The notes: generated by a model not told the origin, from the letters alone. A DNA stretch of 17,280 nt from RGIG464 sp045643185 (GCA_045643185.1 JAZUKH010000229.1:1-17280); one strand, 5' to 3'. Positions 6,039-14,099 are shown, counted from the stretch's first letter. Program-made: numbers and translations.

Positions 6039-6111
6039 TGCTGATGGAGGGACTTGAACCCCCAACCCCCTGATTACAAATCAGGTGCTCTACCGATTGA
6101 GCCACATCAGC
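6039..6111 (-). tRNA. tRNA-Thr (anticodon UGU)
   Basis: First gene of the tRNA cluster. The minus strand gives a perfect seven-pair acceptor GCTGATG/CATCAGC, D-stem GCTC/GAGC, anticodon stem CCTGA/TCAGG with loop TTTGTAA (anticodon TGT), and T-loop TTCAAGT. The discriminator is A; no CCA is encoded. It corresponds to E. coli thrU. The promoter lies 55 bases upstream. Confidence 0.95.
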
Positions 6112-6165
6112 CTGGTTTAGAATTTCAACGCGCCCGGGCGGTCATGCCGTCGCGGAACGGCGCGG

Positions 6166-6230
6166 CTTATATGCCTATACGAGTTCTACGTCAATCTTTT
6201 TTTTGCGTTTTTTTATTTTTCTGTCTTTTT
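6166..6230 (-). promoter_or_regulatory. Strong stable-RNA-type promoter for the tRNA operon
   Basis: On the minus strand TTGACG (6194-6189) and TATAAG (6171-6166) are exactly 17 bases apart, each 5/6 to the sigma-70 consensus. Directly downstream is a GC-only discriminator (CCGCGCCG), the hallmark of growth-rate and ppGpp-controlled promoters. Directly upstream (6195-6225) are A-tracts typical of UP elements. The rest of the gap up to the metH stop at 6339 holds one AGAACAA/TTGTTCT hairpin (6277-6298) without a T tail, and nothing else I can name. Confidence 0.85.
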
Positions 6231-6338
6231 CTTCTCGTTTTACCTCCTGCTTTTCGCGTCTTATCTGTCTTTTCTCAGAACAAACTGATCGTTGTTCTTG
6301 TTGCTACATCTCTATCTGCGCAATTTCGACCGCCTCGG

Positions 6339-9300
6339 TCACGGTTGAAAATACACAGCGTCTTCGTGAAAAATTGTGATGCCGCAGATCGAGGCCAGGG
6401 GTGACATCATGAAGTTTTCGGTCAATGTCATGCCTAATTCTTGCGCGTTGAGTGTACGCAAAATGTCGACTTTAATGCGATGATCGGGAATCATTGGGTA
6501 GCCCGGTGCCGGTCGAACAAGCTGACCATACCGCGCCATAAGGTTTTCATGCAGCACGTCGTTTGCTGCCGACACGAGTCCTGTCGCGCACGTTTCCAGG
6601 ACTAGCTGTACGTATGCTTCGTCTTTGACCGTGTAGGCTGCGATCGACCGAATTTTTTCGCGGTCGATCTGGCAATTCATCGCAAATAACCCTACTTTTG
6701 ACGCATGACTTGTTGGCAAAAAGTCACTTAGTGCATGACAGGCAGCCGATTTTCGGCACACACGCGGCGTTTGGATCACAAACTTTTCGTGATTTTGCGC
6801 AAAAACTTCGATTTTTTCTTCACCGCCGCGTGCCTCGACGAACTGAAACCGGCCGCGCACATTCACCGCGTGAAACGCATCCGCAGCGCGCAGCACTTCG
6901 TTGCAATCTCGACGGAGGGCTTCACGCGTTTCGGCATCGAGTGCGCGACCAGCGCCTAACGTCTTGATCAGCGGCGCGTAGTTGAGGTGATTGATGAGTT
7001 CGTCGAGCGACCATGTGAGCGTTTCAGGCGCCGTGGGGGCCTTATCCAGTGCCGTGTTTTGACGAAATTCGTGTTTTGGACGGCGTGCGCGTGCTTCTTC
7101 CAGCGAGATCGCGTCGTCTGATGGTGATGACACGGCGTCGCGAATCGACGCCTGAGCTTGCAATACCTCGTTTTCAAACGTTTTGCGTTTTTCAGCATTC
7201 AACCAGTGCCCGAGCACAACGGGCACGCGCGACGCATCGGTGATATGTGTCACAACGCCGGGGGCATAAACCGGCGCAATTTTCAGCGCGACATGTTCGT
7301 CGCATGTCGCTGCGCCGCCCACGAACAGCGGCACATGCACGTTCGCCGCATTGAGTGCATGTGCTACTTCTTCCATCACTTTGAGTGACGGCGAGATCAA
7401 TCCGCTCAGTCCAATGGCATCGACGTTTTCGCGGATCGCGGTCTCGACGATCGACGCGGTCGGTACCATGACGCCGAGGTCGATCACCGCGTAACCGTTA
7501 CAGGTCAGTACGGTCGTCACGATGTTTTTGCCGATATCGTGCACGTCACCCCAGACGGTCGCCATCAATATTTTTTTGCGTCCTGACGTGTTTTGGGACT
7601 CGGTCAGCGGCAAACACGCGATGGCCTGCTTCATCAGGCGGGCTGAGCGAATGATTTGGGGCAAAAACATGGCACCGGTCGAAAAACGAGCGCCGACTTC
7701 GGTCATTCCATCCATTAACGGGCCTTCAATGATCTGCAACGGCGTCATGCTTTCGAGCAGCGTCTCGACGTCGTGTGCCAGATAACGAGACTCGCCTGTG
7801 ATGAGTGCATGACCGAGTCGCTGCGCGGGCGGCATGGACGCCACGTCGTCGTCGGCCACTGGTTTTGTCGTCTTAACGAGTGCATGACCGGCGATCCAAT
7901 CGAGCAGTGCCTCTGACGCGCCCGGGCGAGCATCCACAAGGTCGCGCGCCAAAGCCAACAAGGTCGTGTCGATCTCACTTGGTGTGGGCATCATCTCTGG
8001 GTTGGCGATCACCATGGTCAGGGCGTCGCCGGCTTTGTCCAAAAACGCCGCGTGAATCGCGGCGCGCACATCGTCGCGACCACGGAAAGCGAACGACAGG
8101 TTGCTCAAACCGCCGCTGGTTTGGATCGCGGGGTATTTTTTGCGCAGCAGGCGACATGCCTCCAAAAAGCTGAGTGCCTGCCTGTCGTGTTCAGGCATGC
8201 CGGTGCCGATCGCCAGAATGTTTGGGTCAGCCACGAGGTCGGCCTCGTCAAATCCGGCCTGCGTCGTGAGCAGGTCGATCGCACGTGACAGGATCTCGAC
8301 GCGGCGTTCGGTCGTCACTGCCTGACCGGCTTCGTCGAACGCCATGATCACGACGCCCGCACCGGCGCGGCGCAAAGCTCGGGCTTCTTCCAAAAACGCC
8401 GCTTCACCGCCCTTAAGGCTGATTGAATTCACGAGGCATCGTCCAGGCAACTCGGTCAGCGCCGCGCGGATCACTTCAAAATTGCTTGAATCGATGACGT
8501 ATGGGTATTGCGAGATCTCGGGTTCCGCATTCAATCGGCGCAAAAATTCACGCATGACGATGGGGCCGTCGAGCATCGCATCGTCCATACAAATATCGAT
8601 CATCTGTGCTCCGGAACGCATTTGGTGTCGTGCCACGTCGATGGCCTCGTCCCAGTTTTGTTCGTTGATCAGGCGTTTGAACTTGCGCGACCCGGTCACG
8701 TTCGTGCGTTCTGCAATGACGACGCGATGCTCGGGTTGCACTTCGACGGCGTTTAGTCCCGAAAACATGGTTTTGTTGTTCGTCGCGCCAAAGGCGCGTG
8801 GTTGAACGTCATTCACGGTGTCACGCATCGCACGAATGTGTTCGGGCGTGGTGCCGCAGCACCCGCCCACGACGTTCACCTGGCCTTGTCGTGCAAACTC
8901 ACCGATGATCTGCGCCATTTTGGCGGCATCGTCGAGGTATGAACCTGATTTGTCGGGCAATCCGGCGTTGGGATAGCACCAGATCGGCAGATCGGTCAGG
9001 TCGGCCAACTGCGCCAAAAAAGGAGCGAGTTCGGCGGCACCAAATCCGCAGTTGAGGCCGATCGCCAGCGGTTTGAGCGCCGACGCCGCGGCGCAGAATG
9101 CCGACAGCATTTGTCCATTCAACAGGCGACCGCGTATGTCCGCTATGGTCGCGCTAAACACGATCGGTATGTCTGACGGTGTTTTGGTGCGTGACGCCAA
9201 GGCACGTGCATAGGCTTCGTACGCGGCTTTGGCGTTCAAAAAGTCAAAAATCGTCTCGACCAGGATCACATCGACGCCACCGTCGATGAGTGCGCCGATC

Positions 9301-9785
9301 TGGTCTTCATACGCCGTCACCATTTGTTCGAATGTGACCGGGCTTTTTTCGGGCGTTTCGACGGTGGATGCCATTGAAAGGCTCACGTGAGTCGGCCCGA
9401 CCGAGCCGGCGACAAAGCGCGGTCTGCCTGTCTTGTCTGCCCATTTCGTCGCGGCTTGGCGCGCCACACAGGCCGCGGCGAATGCCATCTTCGCCGCGGC
9501 AACGCTCAACCCGTATTGTGTCTGAACGACGGCATTCGCGCCAAATGAACACGTCTCAATGATGTCGGCGCCTGCTTCAAGATACGCCTCGTGGATCGAC
9601 AAGATCACGTCCGGACGCGTCAGCGGCAAAATGTCGTTGTTGCCCATCAACGCGTGTGCGTTATCCACAAAGTCGGCGCCCCGATAATCCGATTCCGTCA
9701 AACCAAAACGCTGGATCATCGTTCCCATGCCGCCGTCCAACACCAAAATTCGCTCACGCATCCATGCTTTCAGACTCAAATTCAT
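6339..9785 (-). CDS. metH: Cobalamin-dependent methionine synthase
   Basis: MetH transfers a methyl group from 5-methyltetrahydrofolate through cobalamin to homocysteine, making methionine in the cytoplasm. The start at 9785 (GGGAG upstream) gives 1148 residues beginning MNLSLKAWMRERILVLDGG; an in-frame ATG 26 codons earlier overlaps the DnaA boxes and is less likely. Domains in order: homocysteine domain with zinc cysteines GLNCGFG (near 244) and GGCCGTTP (near 305); folate domain with AERTNVTGSRKF (near 357); cap and B12 domain with DVHDIGKN (histidine near 748) and DLGVMVP; activation domain with RPAPGYPMIPDH (near 1092). E. coli MetH has 1227 residues. Here the protein stops at AVYFQP, without the usual 30-40 residue tail after the YFxV segment. 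No cobalamin riboswitch was seen upstream. Confidence 0.96.
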   Translation of the reverse strand: MNLSLKAWMRERILVLDGGMGTMIQRFGLTESDYRGADFVDNAHALMGNNDILPLTRPDVILSIHEAYLEAGADIIETCSFGANAVVQTQYGLSVAAAKMAFAAACVARQAATKWADKTGRPRFVAGSVGPTHVSLSMASTVETPEKSPVTFEQMVTAYEDQIGALIDGGVDVILVETIFDFLNAKAAYEAYARALASRTKTPSDIPIVFSATIADIRGRLLNGQMLSAFCAAASALKPLAIGLNCGFGAAELAPFLAQLADLTDLPIWCYPNAGLPDKSGSYLDDAAKMAQIIGEFARQGQVNVVGGCCGTTPEHIRAMRDTVNDVQPRAFGATNNKTMFSGLNAVEVQPEHRVVIAERTNVTGSRKFKRLINEQNWDEAIDVARHQMRSGAQMIDICMDDAMLDGPIVMREFLRRLNAEPEISQYPYVIDSSNFEVIRAALTELPGRCLVNSISLKGGEAAFLEEARALRRAGAGVVIMAFDEAGQAVTTERRVEILSRAIDLLTTQAGFDEADLVADPNILAIGTGMPEHDRQALSFLEACRLLRKKYPAIQTSGGLSNLSFAFRGRDDVRAAIHAAFLDKAGDALTMVIANPEMMPTPSEIDTTLLALARDLVDARPGASEALLDWIAGHALVKTTKPVADDDVASMPPAQRLGHALITGESRYLAHDVETLLESMTPLQIIEGPLMDGMTEVGARFSTGAMFLPQIIRSARLMKQAIACLPLTESQNTSGRKKILMATVWGDVHDIGKNIVTTVLTCNGYAVIDLGVMVPTASIVETAIRENVDAIGLSGLISPSLKVMEEVAHALNAANVHVPLFVGGAATCDEHVALKIAPVYAPGVVTHITDASRVPVVLGHWLNAEKRKTFENEVLQAQASIRDAVSSPSDDAISLEEARARRPKHEFRQNTALDKAPTAPETLTWSLDELINHLNYAPLIKTLGAGRALDAETREALRRDCNEVLRAADAFHAVNVRGRFQFVEARGGEEKIEVFAQNHEKFVIQTPRVCRKSAACHALSDFLPTSHASKVGLFAMNCQIDREKIRSIAAYTVKDEAYVQLVLETCATGLVSAANDVLHENLMARYGQLVRPAPGYPMIPDHRIKVDILRTLNAQELGMTLTENFMMSPLASICGITIFHEDAVYFQP

Positions 9786-9794
9786 TGCGCTCCC

Positions 9795-9847
9795 TGTGGA
9801 TAACTCTGTGGATAAACCGACTTTTTTGTGGATAACTTTGTGCACAA
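9795..9847. promoter_or_regulatory. Cluster of DnaA boxes at the metH start and divergent gap
   Basis: Three perfect DnaA boxes (TTATCCACA on the minus strand, TGTGGATAA as written) lie at 9795-9803, 9807-9815 and 9827-9835. A weaker palindromic relative, TTGTGCACAA, lies at 9838-9847. A fourth perfect box in the opposite orientation is at 9661-9669, inside metH. One-mismatch sites occur in the gap (TTTACCACA near 9878, TGTGTTAAA near 9924). The gap to the next gene (to 10038) is moderately AT-rich, with an ATTATGATGTAATATATA segment near 9946. The sites could be part of a replication origin, a DnaA titration site, or a DnaA-controlled promoter. Confidence 0.7.
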
Positions 9848-10038
9848 CCTGTGTGTATCCCAAAATCGGGCTGATAATTTACCACATTCCAACCGCAAGC
9901 ATGGGTGTCAGAATGTCGAAAGTGTGTTAAAAGGCGCGACGCTGCATTATGATGTAATATATACGATGCATCATGGCGTCGAACCGTTCGACGACGTTCA
10001 ATATTTTCACCATTCTTTCGATCTTCAAGGAAATGTGC

Positions 10039-11808
10039 ATGAAAAACAACTTTGCCGTGCTTTCGATTTTAGCCGCTCTGTGCTTGTGTGGTTGTAGCAA
10101 GACGCCGGATGTGCAGAATGCCACCGACATTCAGAGCGATAACAGCATTCAGGTCGTCATGTGGAACGACTACCACTCGGCGCTTTACGAATCGCTTGCG
10201 AAAGACGAGCCCGACGTGGCGCGTGGCGGTCTGCCCGTGTGGATGTCTGCCGTCGAAAAGCTCAAAGGCGACGGTCTTTCGCTCGTTTTGGATGCCGGTG
10301 ATATGTTCCAAGGCGCTACGCCGCTTAACGAAGCGCGCGGTCTCGGCATGATCAAGATCATGAACGACGTCGGTCTTGATGTCACCACGTTTGGCAATCA
10401 CGAATTCGACTACGGTGTTGCCGAGGATCCCGAGTTCATGCAAGGCAGCCTCGTTAATGCGATCAACGCCAGTCAATTTCAGTGGGTGAGCGCCAACGTC
10501 GTGGCCAACGACGACTACAAAGCCTGGCCGCCCGAAAAACTCAAACCCTACACGATCCTTGAAAAAGGTCCCTATCGCATCGCCGTCACCGGTGTTTCGA
10601 CCTACGAAACGGTTTCGACGACCAACAGCACGAACATCACCGGTTTGAGCTTCAACAACCCGGCGCAGACGCTGTCCCAGGTGATTCCCGAGATCGTCAA
10701 GGAAGACCCCGACTTTATCATCGTACTTGGTCACCTGACGGGTGCCCCTTCTCCCATGCCTTCCTTCGGTGAGGTCAGCACGACTGCGACGTTTAATGAC
10801 GAACTGGGCGAGATCATGGCGTTGCCTGAAGAGATCCGTGACCATATTGATCTGCTTGTGACAGGTCATCTTCACATTTCATTCCTTTATGACAACGGTC
10901 GCACGGTCATTACCCAGGGGCATAATGGCGGTCAGGAGCTTACCACGCTTAAACTTGTGCCCAAAAAGGATGGTCACGGGCTTGAGATCGACCGGGCGAG
11001 TATCCAGAAATACGATATTAAACACGCGCCGATCTATCGTGGTTGCGACGGCGGTTTTGAGCGTCCTGAAGCGATCGATGTCAACGGCATGTCGCTCACG
11101 CCCGATGCGCGTGCCTACGAGCACATTGAGTCGCTCGAATCATCGATGGTCGAAGGCCTGTGCGACGTTATGACTTGTACGACTGAACCATTTATTCGCA
11201 AGTATGACAATGAATCCGCGATCGGCGACCTCATTGTCGATGCCACGGCCAGTATTTTCCCAGAAGCTGACGGTGCTTTACTTAACAGCGGCGGTCTTCG
11301 CATCGAATGGCCTCAGGGCAACATCTATCGCGAGCTCGTCTCGGCGATGATGCCCTTCGAAAACTACGCTTATCTTGTTGAAATGAGCGGCGAAGAGCTT
11401 ATTCGAGTTCTCAAGATCGCTTCGACAGGCCACCACGGCGTCATGCAGGTCAATGGCATCACCTACGCCTATCAGCCCAACTGTGGACGCGCCAACGAAG
11501 ATATTAATAATGATGGCACGATCGATGCTTGGGAGGCGAGCTGCTTGTGCGAAGGCGCCAAGATCGGCGGAAAACCCATTGATCCAAAAGCCCGTTACAA
11601 GATAGTCATGAGCGACTTCATTTTTAATGGCGGCGATTCACTTGCCGGTATCTTTACCACTTCCAAAAAACTCGAGGAAGGCCCCGTCATTCGAAAAGCC
11701 ATCATGGATTACGTCACCAAACATGAAGGTTGTTTTGATCCCAAACAGATCGTGATCGAAGATCAGCCACGTATTCAACAAACGACGTGTTCTGCGTTTA
11801 TGAAATAG
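10039..11808 (+). CDS. 5'-nucleotidase / UshA-family metallophosphatase lipoprotein with EF-hand insertion
   Basis: Predicted to hydrolyse nucleotides or related phosphate esters in the periplasm. The start at 10039 (AAGGA upstream) gives 589 residues beginning with a lipoprotein signal: a hydrophobic stretch, then LCGC with the lipidated cysteine at 19 and Ser at +2, which favours outer-membrane sorting. The metallophosphatase domain has all expected ligands: NDYH (D44, H46), GDMFQG (D88), GNHEFDYG (N120, H121), GH (H232) and GHLH (H277, H279). The C-terminal nucleotide-binding domain has NSGGLR (416-421) and MPFENY. The usual GGDGY/F reads GGDSL (531-535), so specificity may differ. An EF-hand loop, DINNDGTIDAWE (488-499), sits between cysteines 482 and 502/504 within that domain. 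It is transcribed away from metH. The exact substrate cannot be assigned. Confidence 0.88.
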   Translation: MKNNFAVLSILAALCLCGCSKTPDVQNATDIQSDNSIQVVMWNDYHSALYESLAKDEPDVARGGLPVWMSAVEKLKGDGLSLVLDAGDMFQGATPLNEARGLGMIKIMNDVGLDVTTFGNHEFDYGVAEDPEFMQGSLVNAINASQFQWVSANVVANDDYKAWPPEKLKPYTILEKGPYRIAVTGVSTYETVSTTNSTNITGLSFNNPAQTLSQVIPEIVKEDPDFIIVLGHLTGAPSPMPSFGEVSTTATFNDELGEIMALPEEIRDHIDLLVTGHLHISFLYDNGRTVITQGHNGGQELTTLKLVPKKDGHGLEIDRASIQKYDIKHAPIYRGCDGGFERPEAIDVNGMSLTPDARAYEHIESLESSMVEGLCDVMTCTTEPFIRKYDNESAIGDLIVDATASIFPEADGALLNSGGLRIEWPQGNIYRELVSAMMPFENYAYLVEMSGEELIRVLKIASTGHHGVMQVNGITYAYQPNCGRANEDINNDGTIDAWEASCLCEGAKIGGKPIDPKARYKIVMSDFIFNGGDSLAGIFTTSKKLEEGPVIRKAIMDYVTKHEGCFDPKQIVIEDQPRIQQTTCSAFMK

Positions 11809-12016
11809 CGTTGATACGTCAAAATATGTCTTCACAGCGTGCAATTTGACGCTGGGCCCTGCCAGGGGAAGGGGTAGCGGCGTATTTTTCCCATGGTGCT
11901 GTGCAGCGCCATGGGAAAAATAGCCGCGTAGGGGAATGGTCGGGCCGCGTTCTTGGCCCGACCTGCCCCTTCCAGATCCAAAATTCAAATCACGCATTCC
12001 ATATCAGGAGTTCATT
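11809..12016. repeat. Structured intergenic element: nested inverted repeats (three-way junction)
   Basis: Between the nucleotidase and the TPR genes nearly every base can pair. A small hairpin CAGCGT/ACGCTG comes first (about 11836-11854). An outer stem GGAAGGGGTAG (11867-11877) with CTGCCCCTTCC (11963-11973) encloses two hairpins. The first is a stem of about 25 pairs, 11877-11927, with one bulged G (11882), passing through CCATGG and a tetraloop. The second is the perfect GGTCGGGCC/GGCCCGACC (11938-11963). No T run follows, so it is not a plain terminator. Transcription from the nucleotidase may continue into the TPR pair. The gene-proximal 40 bases hold only the ribosome binding site CAGGAG. 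Confidence 0.75.
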
Positions 12017-12952
12017 ATGAAACGTTTGATCGCCCTTCCGGTGCTATTGCTCGGTTTGCTGCCGGCGACCGCCTTTGCGCAGTTCGAAGACAAGTCGTAC
12101 GACGAACTTATGCAGATCGGTATGCGCCTTTATAATGAAGGTCAAACCAACAAGATCAGCTACGCCAATGCCATTCGTGCGTTTGAAGCAGCGCGCCGTC
12201 TCAATCCCGATGCGTCCATTGTTTCCTATAACATTGCCCGTACTTATCACCGCATGGGCAACTGCGAGCAAGCGCTCAATGCCTATTTGTGGTACCAGTC
12301 CAACGCCATTATCGAACCTGACTACAATGACGTTTCGGGCTATATTTCGGAGCTCTCAAAACAGTGCGGTTCCAAGGGGACGGTTTCGCTGCGCTGCGTG
12401 CCCTCGTCGGCCATGATCAGTTTCGACGGCGAACGTCCTGTGGCGTGTTCGGCGCACCACAGGCTCAAGGTCGGCACGCACCGCTTCGTCATCGCGGCGG
12501 ATGGCTTTATGTCGCAGGAAGGTGAGATCGAAGTCGTCGAAAACGAGACGGTTGCCGCAGAATTCGAGCTTGATATGACGCTCGAACGTCAGCAAATGAT
12601 CACGCGTCTTGATCTTTCCGACCGCAAACAGTTCTGGGGCGGTGTCGCCGTCGGTTCGCTCGGCATACTCGCCACGATTGCCGGCAGTGTGCTTATGGGC
12701 ACATCCTATGATGAACAGGATTATGCATGGGAAAACATGCGCAATGACACGCGCTACTACGCTGGTATGGGCACTACGATCGCCGGTGGACTTGCTGCGA
12801 TCGCTGGCATCTGGATGATCGTCGATTCCGTCACTACGGCTGCCAAAGAAGATCGAAAGCGCGTTAATCAGTACCGCGACCTGTTCGCCGTCAAGCCCGC
12901 TGTCTCGTTCAGTTCCGAAGGCGCGGCTGCAAGCCTTCAATTCACATTCTAG
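12017..12952 (+). CDS. Periplasmic/envelope protein with TPR and PEGA-like domains (first of a tandem pair)
   Basis: The function is unknown. The start at 12017 has CAGGAG eight bases upstream and begins with a signal peptide (MKRLIALPVLLLGLLPATAFA, likely cut before Q22). Residues 25-118 look like TPR helices, with YNIARTYHRMGNCEQALNAY at 71-90. Residues 121-187 resemble a PEGA domain: a beta-rich segment with ISFDGERPVAC, LKVGTHRF and a GF-type turn. Two hydrophobic, glycine-rich segments at 207-228 and 248-269 could span a membrane. The chain ends in LQFTF. Four cysteines (83, 117, 127, 144) match those of the next gene. It is followed by its paralogue after 19 bases, so the two form an operon. 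Such TPR-PEGA proteins are common in Myxococcota; a structural or scaffold role is an inference. Confidence 0.8.
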   Translation: MKRLIALPVLLLGLLPATAFAQFEDKSYDELMQIGMRLYNEGQTNKISYANAIRAFEAARRLNPDASIVSYNIARTYHRMGNCEQALNAYLWYQSNAIIEPDYNDVSGYISELSKQCGSKGTVSLRCVPSSAMISFDGERPVACSAHHRLKVGTHRFVIAADGFMSQEGEIEVVENETVAAEFELDMTLERQQMITRLDLSDRKQFWGGVAVGSLGILATIAGSVLMGTSYDEQDYAWENMRNDTRYYAGMGTTIAGGLAAIAGIWMIVDSVTTAAKEDRKRVNQYRDLFAVKPAVSFSSEGAAASLQFTF

Positions 12953-12971
12953 GCGATAAGGAGAATACATC

Positions 12972-14024
12972 ATGAAATGGCTTAAATCCGCACTCATCGC
13001 CGCTGCCGTGCTGCTGCCGTCCGTCGCCGCAGCCCAGGAAGTCGACACGCTCTTCCACGAAACCATGATGAAGGGCATCGAATATTATAATGAAGGCGAA
13101 GTCGATCCCGAGAACTACCAGAAGGCCATCGATCAATTCACGCTGGCCCGTAAATACTCCGATAATCCGCAACCGATCTACAACATTGCACGTGCCTATC
13201 ACAAACTGCATCAGTGCGAAAACGCGTTGCATGCCTATCGCGAATACGAGGCGATGGCCGAAGTCATCACCGAATACGGCACGACCGACGTCGCCGATTA
13301 TATCGATGAACTCAACGCCCAGTGCGGTGATGCGCTCGGTCAGCTTGCCATGTCGTGCATTCCAGCCGAAACCGAAGTCATCGTCGACAACCTGGAAGCG
13401 CTTCCCTGTAGCGAAGTTCAGAACCTCAAAAAAGGCCAGCACGCTGTCAAATTCCGCCTCGCCGGTTACAATACCGCCACGCGAACCGTCAACATCGAAG
13501 CCGGCAAACGTCACTTCCTCTCCGTCTCGATGGACGCTAAACAATCCACCGTTCGCACTGGCGAAACGCGTCGTATGAGCCGCGACGAATATCGGGCAGC
13601 CAACCCGAACGCCGAAGACTTCCTCGCCAATTTGCCGTCTGCGCGCCGCACACCACCGCCACGCGATCTTCAGGAACCCGTTCAGGTCGCTCCGGCACTT
13701 CTCATTCCTGACTCGCTCTCAAACCAGAAGCTTTTGTGGGCTGGGCTTGCCAACGCCGTCGTCGGCGTCGGTCTTACCGTCGGTGGGGGCATTCTCATGT
13801 ACAAATCCTACGAATTTGAAGATTATGGAGAATACTATGCGCAGAATTCGACGAAATACAAAGGTGGCGCGGCGCTTATAGGCATTGGCGCTGGGTTTGC
13901 CGTTTCGGGCATCATCATGATGATCGTCGATGCTATCCAAACCAATGAATACGAGGATGATCGTTATCGACAACTCAAACGTTCACTCGCCTTCACTGGA
14001 AATGGATTTTCCATGACGTTTTAA
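12972..14024 (+). CDS. Periplasmic/envelope protein with TPR and PEGA-like domains (second of a tandem pair)
   Basis: A paralogue of the preceding protein, 350 residues, function unknown. AAGGAG lies before the ATG at 12972. The signal peptide is about 1-21 (cut near AAA/Q22). The TPR region is about 25-118, with YNIARAYHKLHQCENALHAY. The PEGA-like domain is about 123-188, with VIVDNLEALPC, LKKGQHAVKF and LAGY. Unlike its partner it has a proline-rich linker (about 190-248, including ARRTPPPRDLQEP) before the two hydrophobic segments at 254-276 and 297-320. The C-terminus ends SMTF. Cysteines 82, 118, 129 and 146 align with 83, 117, 127 and 144 of the first protein, suggesting two conserved disulfides. 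The pair probably arose by tandem duplication and divergence. Confidence 0.8.
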   Translation: MKWLKSALIAAAVLLPSVAAAQEVDTLFHETMMKGIEYYNEGEVDPENYQKAIDQFTLARKYSDNPQPIYNIARAYHKLHQCENALHAYREYEAMAEVITEYGTTDVADYIDELNAQCGDALGQLAMSCIPAETEVIVDNLEALPCSEVQNLKKGQHAVKFRLAGYNTATRTVNIEAGKRHFLSVSMDAKQSTVRTGETRRMSRDEYRAANPNAEDFLANLPSARRTPPPRDLQEPVQVAPALLIPDSLSNQKLLWAGLANAVVGVGLTVGGGILMYKSYEFEDYGEYYAQNSTKYKGGAALIGIGAGFAVSGIIMMIVDAIQTNEYEDDRYRQLKRSLAFTGNGFSMTF

Positions 14025-14035
14025 GCTTTTTGGGC

Positions 14036-14099
14036 GCCGTGGCTATTGGCTTTGCCAATACGCCACGGCCGGACGGCTATCGGCTTTGCCGATACGCCG
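14036..14099. repeat. Two tandem imperfect palindromes in the convergent gap
   Basis: Hairpin A spans 14036-14069: left arm CCGTGGCTATTGGC, TTT loop, right arm with a single bulged C at 14061. Hairpin B spans 14074-14099: left arm CGGCTATCGGC, the same TTT loop, right arm with a bulged C at 14095. Both share the layout GGCTAT-n-GGC, TTT, GCC-n-ATA, bulged C, GCC, with a paired change at the variable base (T-A versus C-G). They lie between two convergent genes and may end transcription or belong to a REP-like family. A further GCGC-TTG-GCGC hairpin follows near 14112. Confidence 0.8.

Noticed and set aside
9786..10038. Cobalamin or SAM riboswitch upstream of metH
   Set aside because: No B12-box-like or SAM-aptamer sequence is visible; the region is explained by DnaA boxes and AT-rich sequence.
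10069..10875. 268-codon minus-strand frame opposite the nucleotidase
   Set aside because: It mirrors a well-supported gene with all metallophosphatase motifs; composition is arginine-rich and random-looking.
12356..13544. Minus-strand frames of 200-240 codons opposite the TPR pair
   Set aside because: They are shadows of two signal-peptide-bearing paralogues with good ribosome binding sites.
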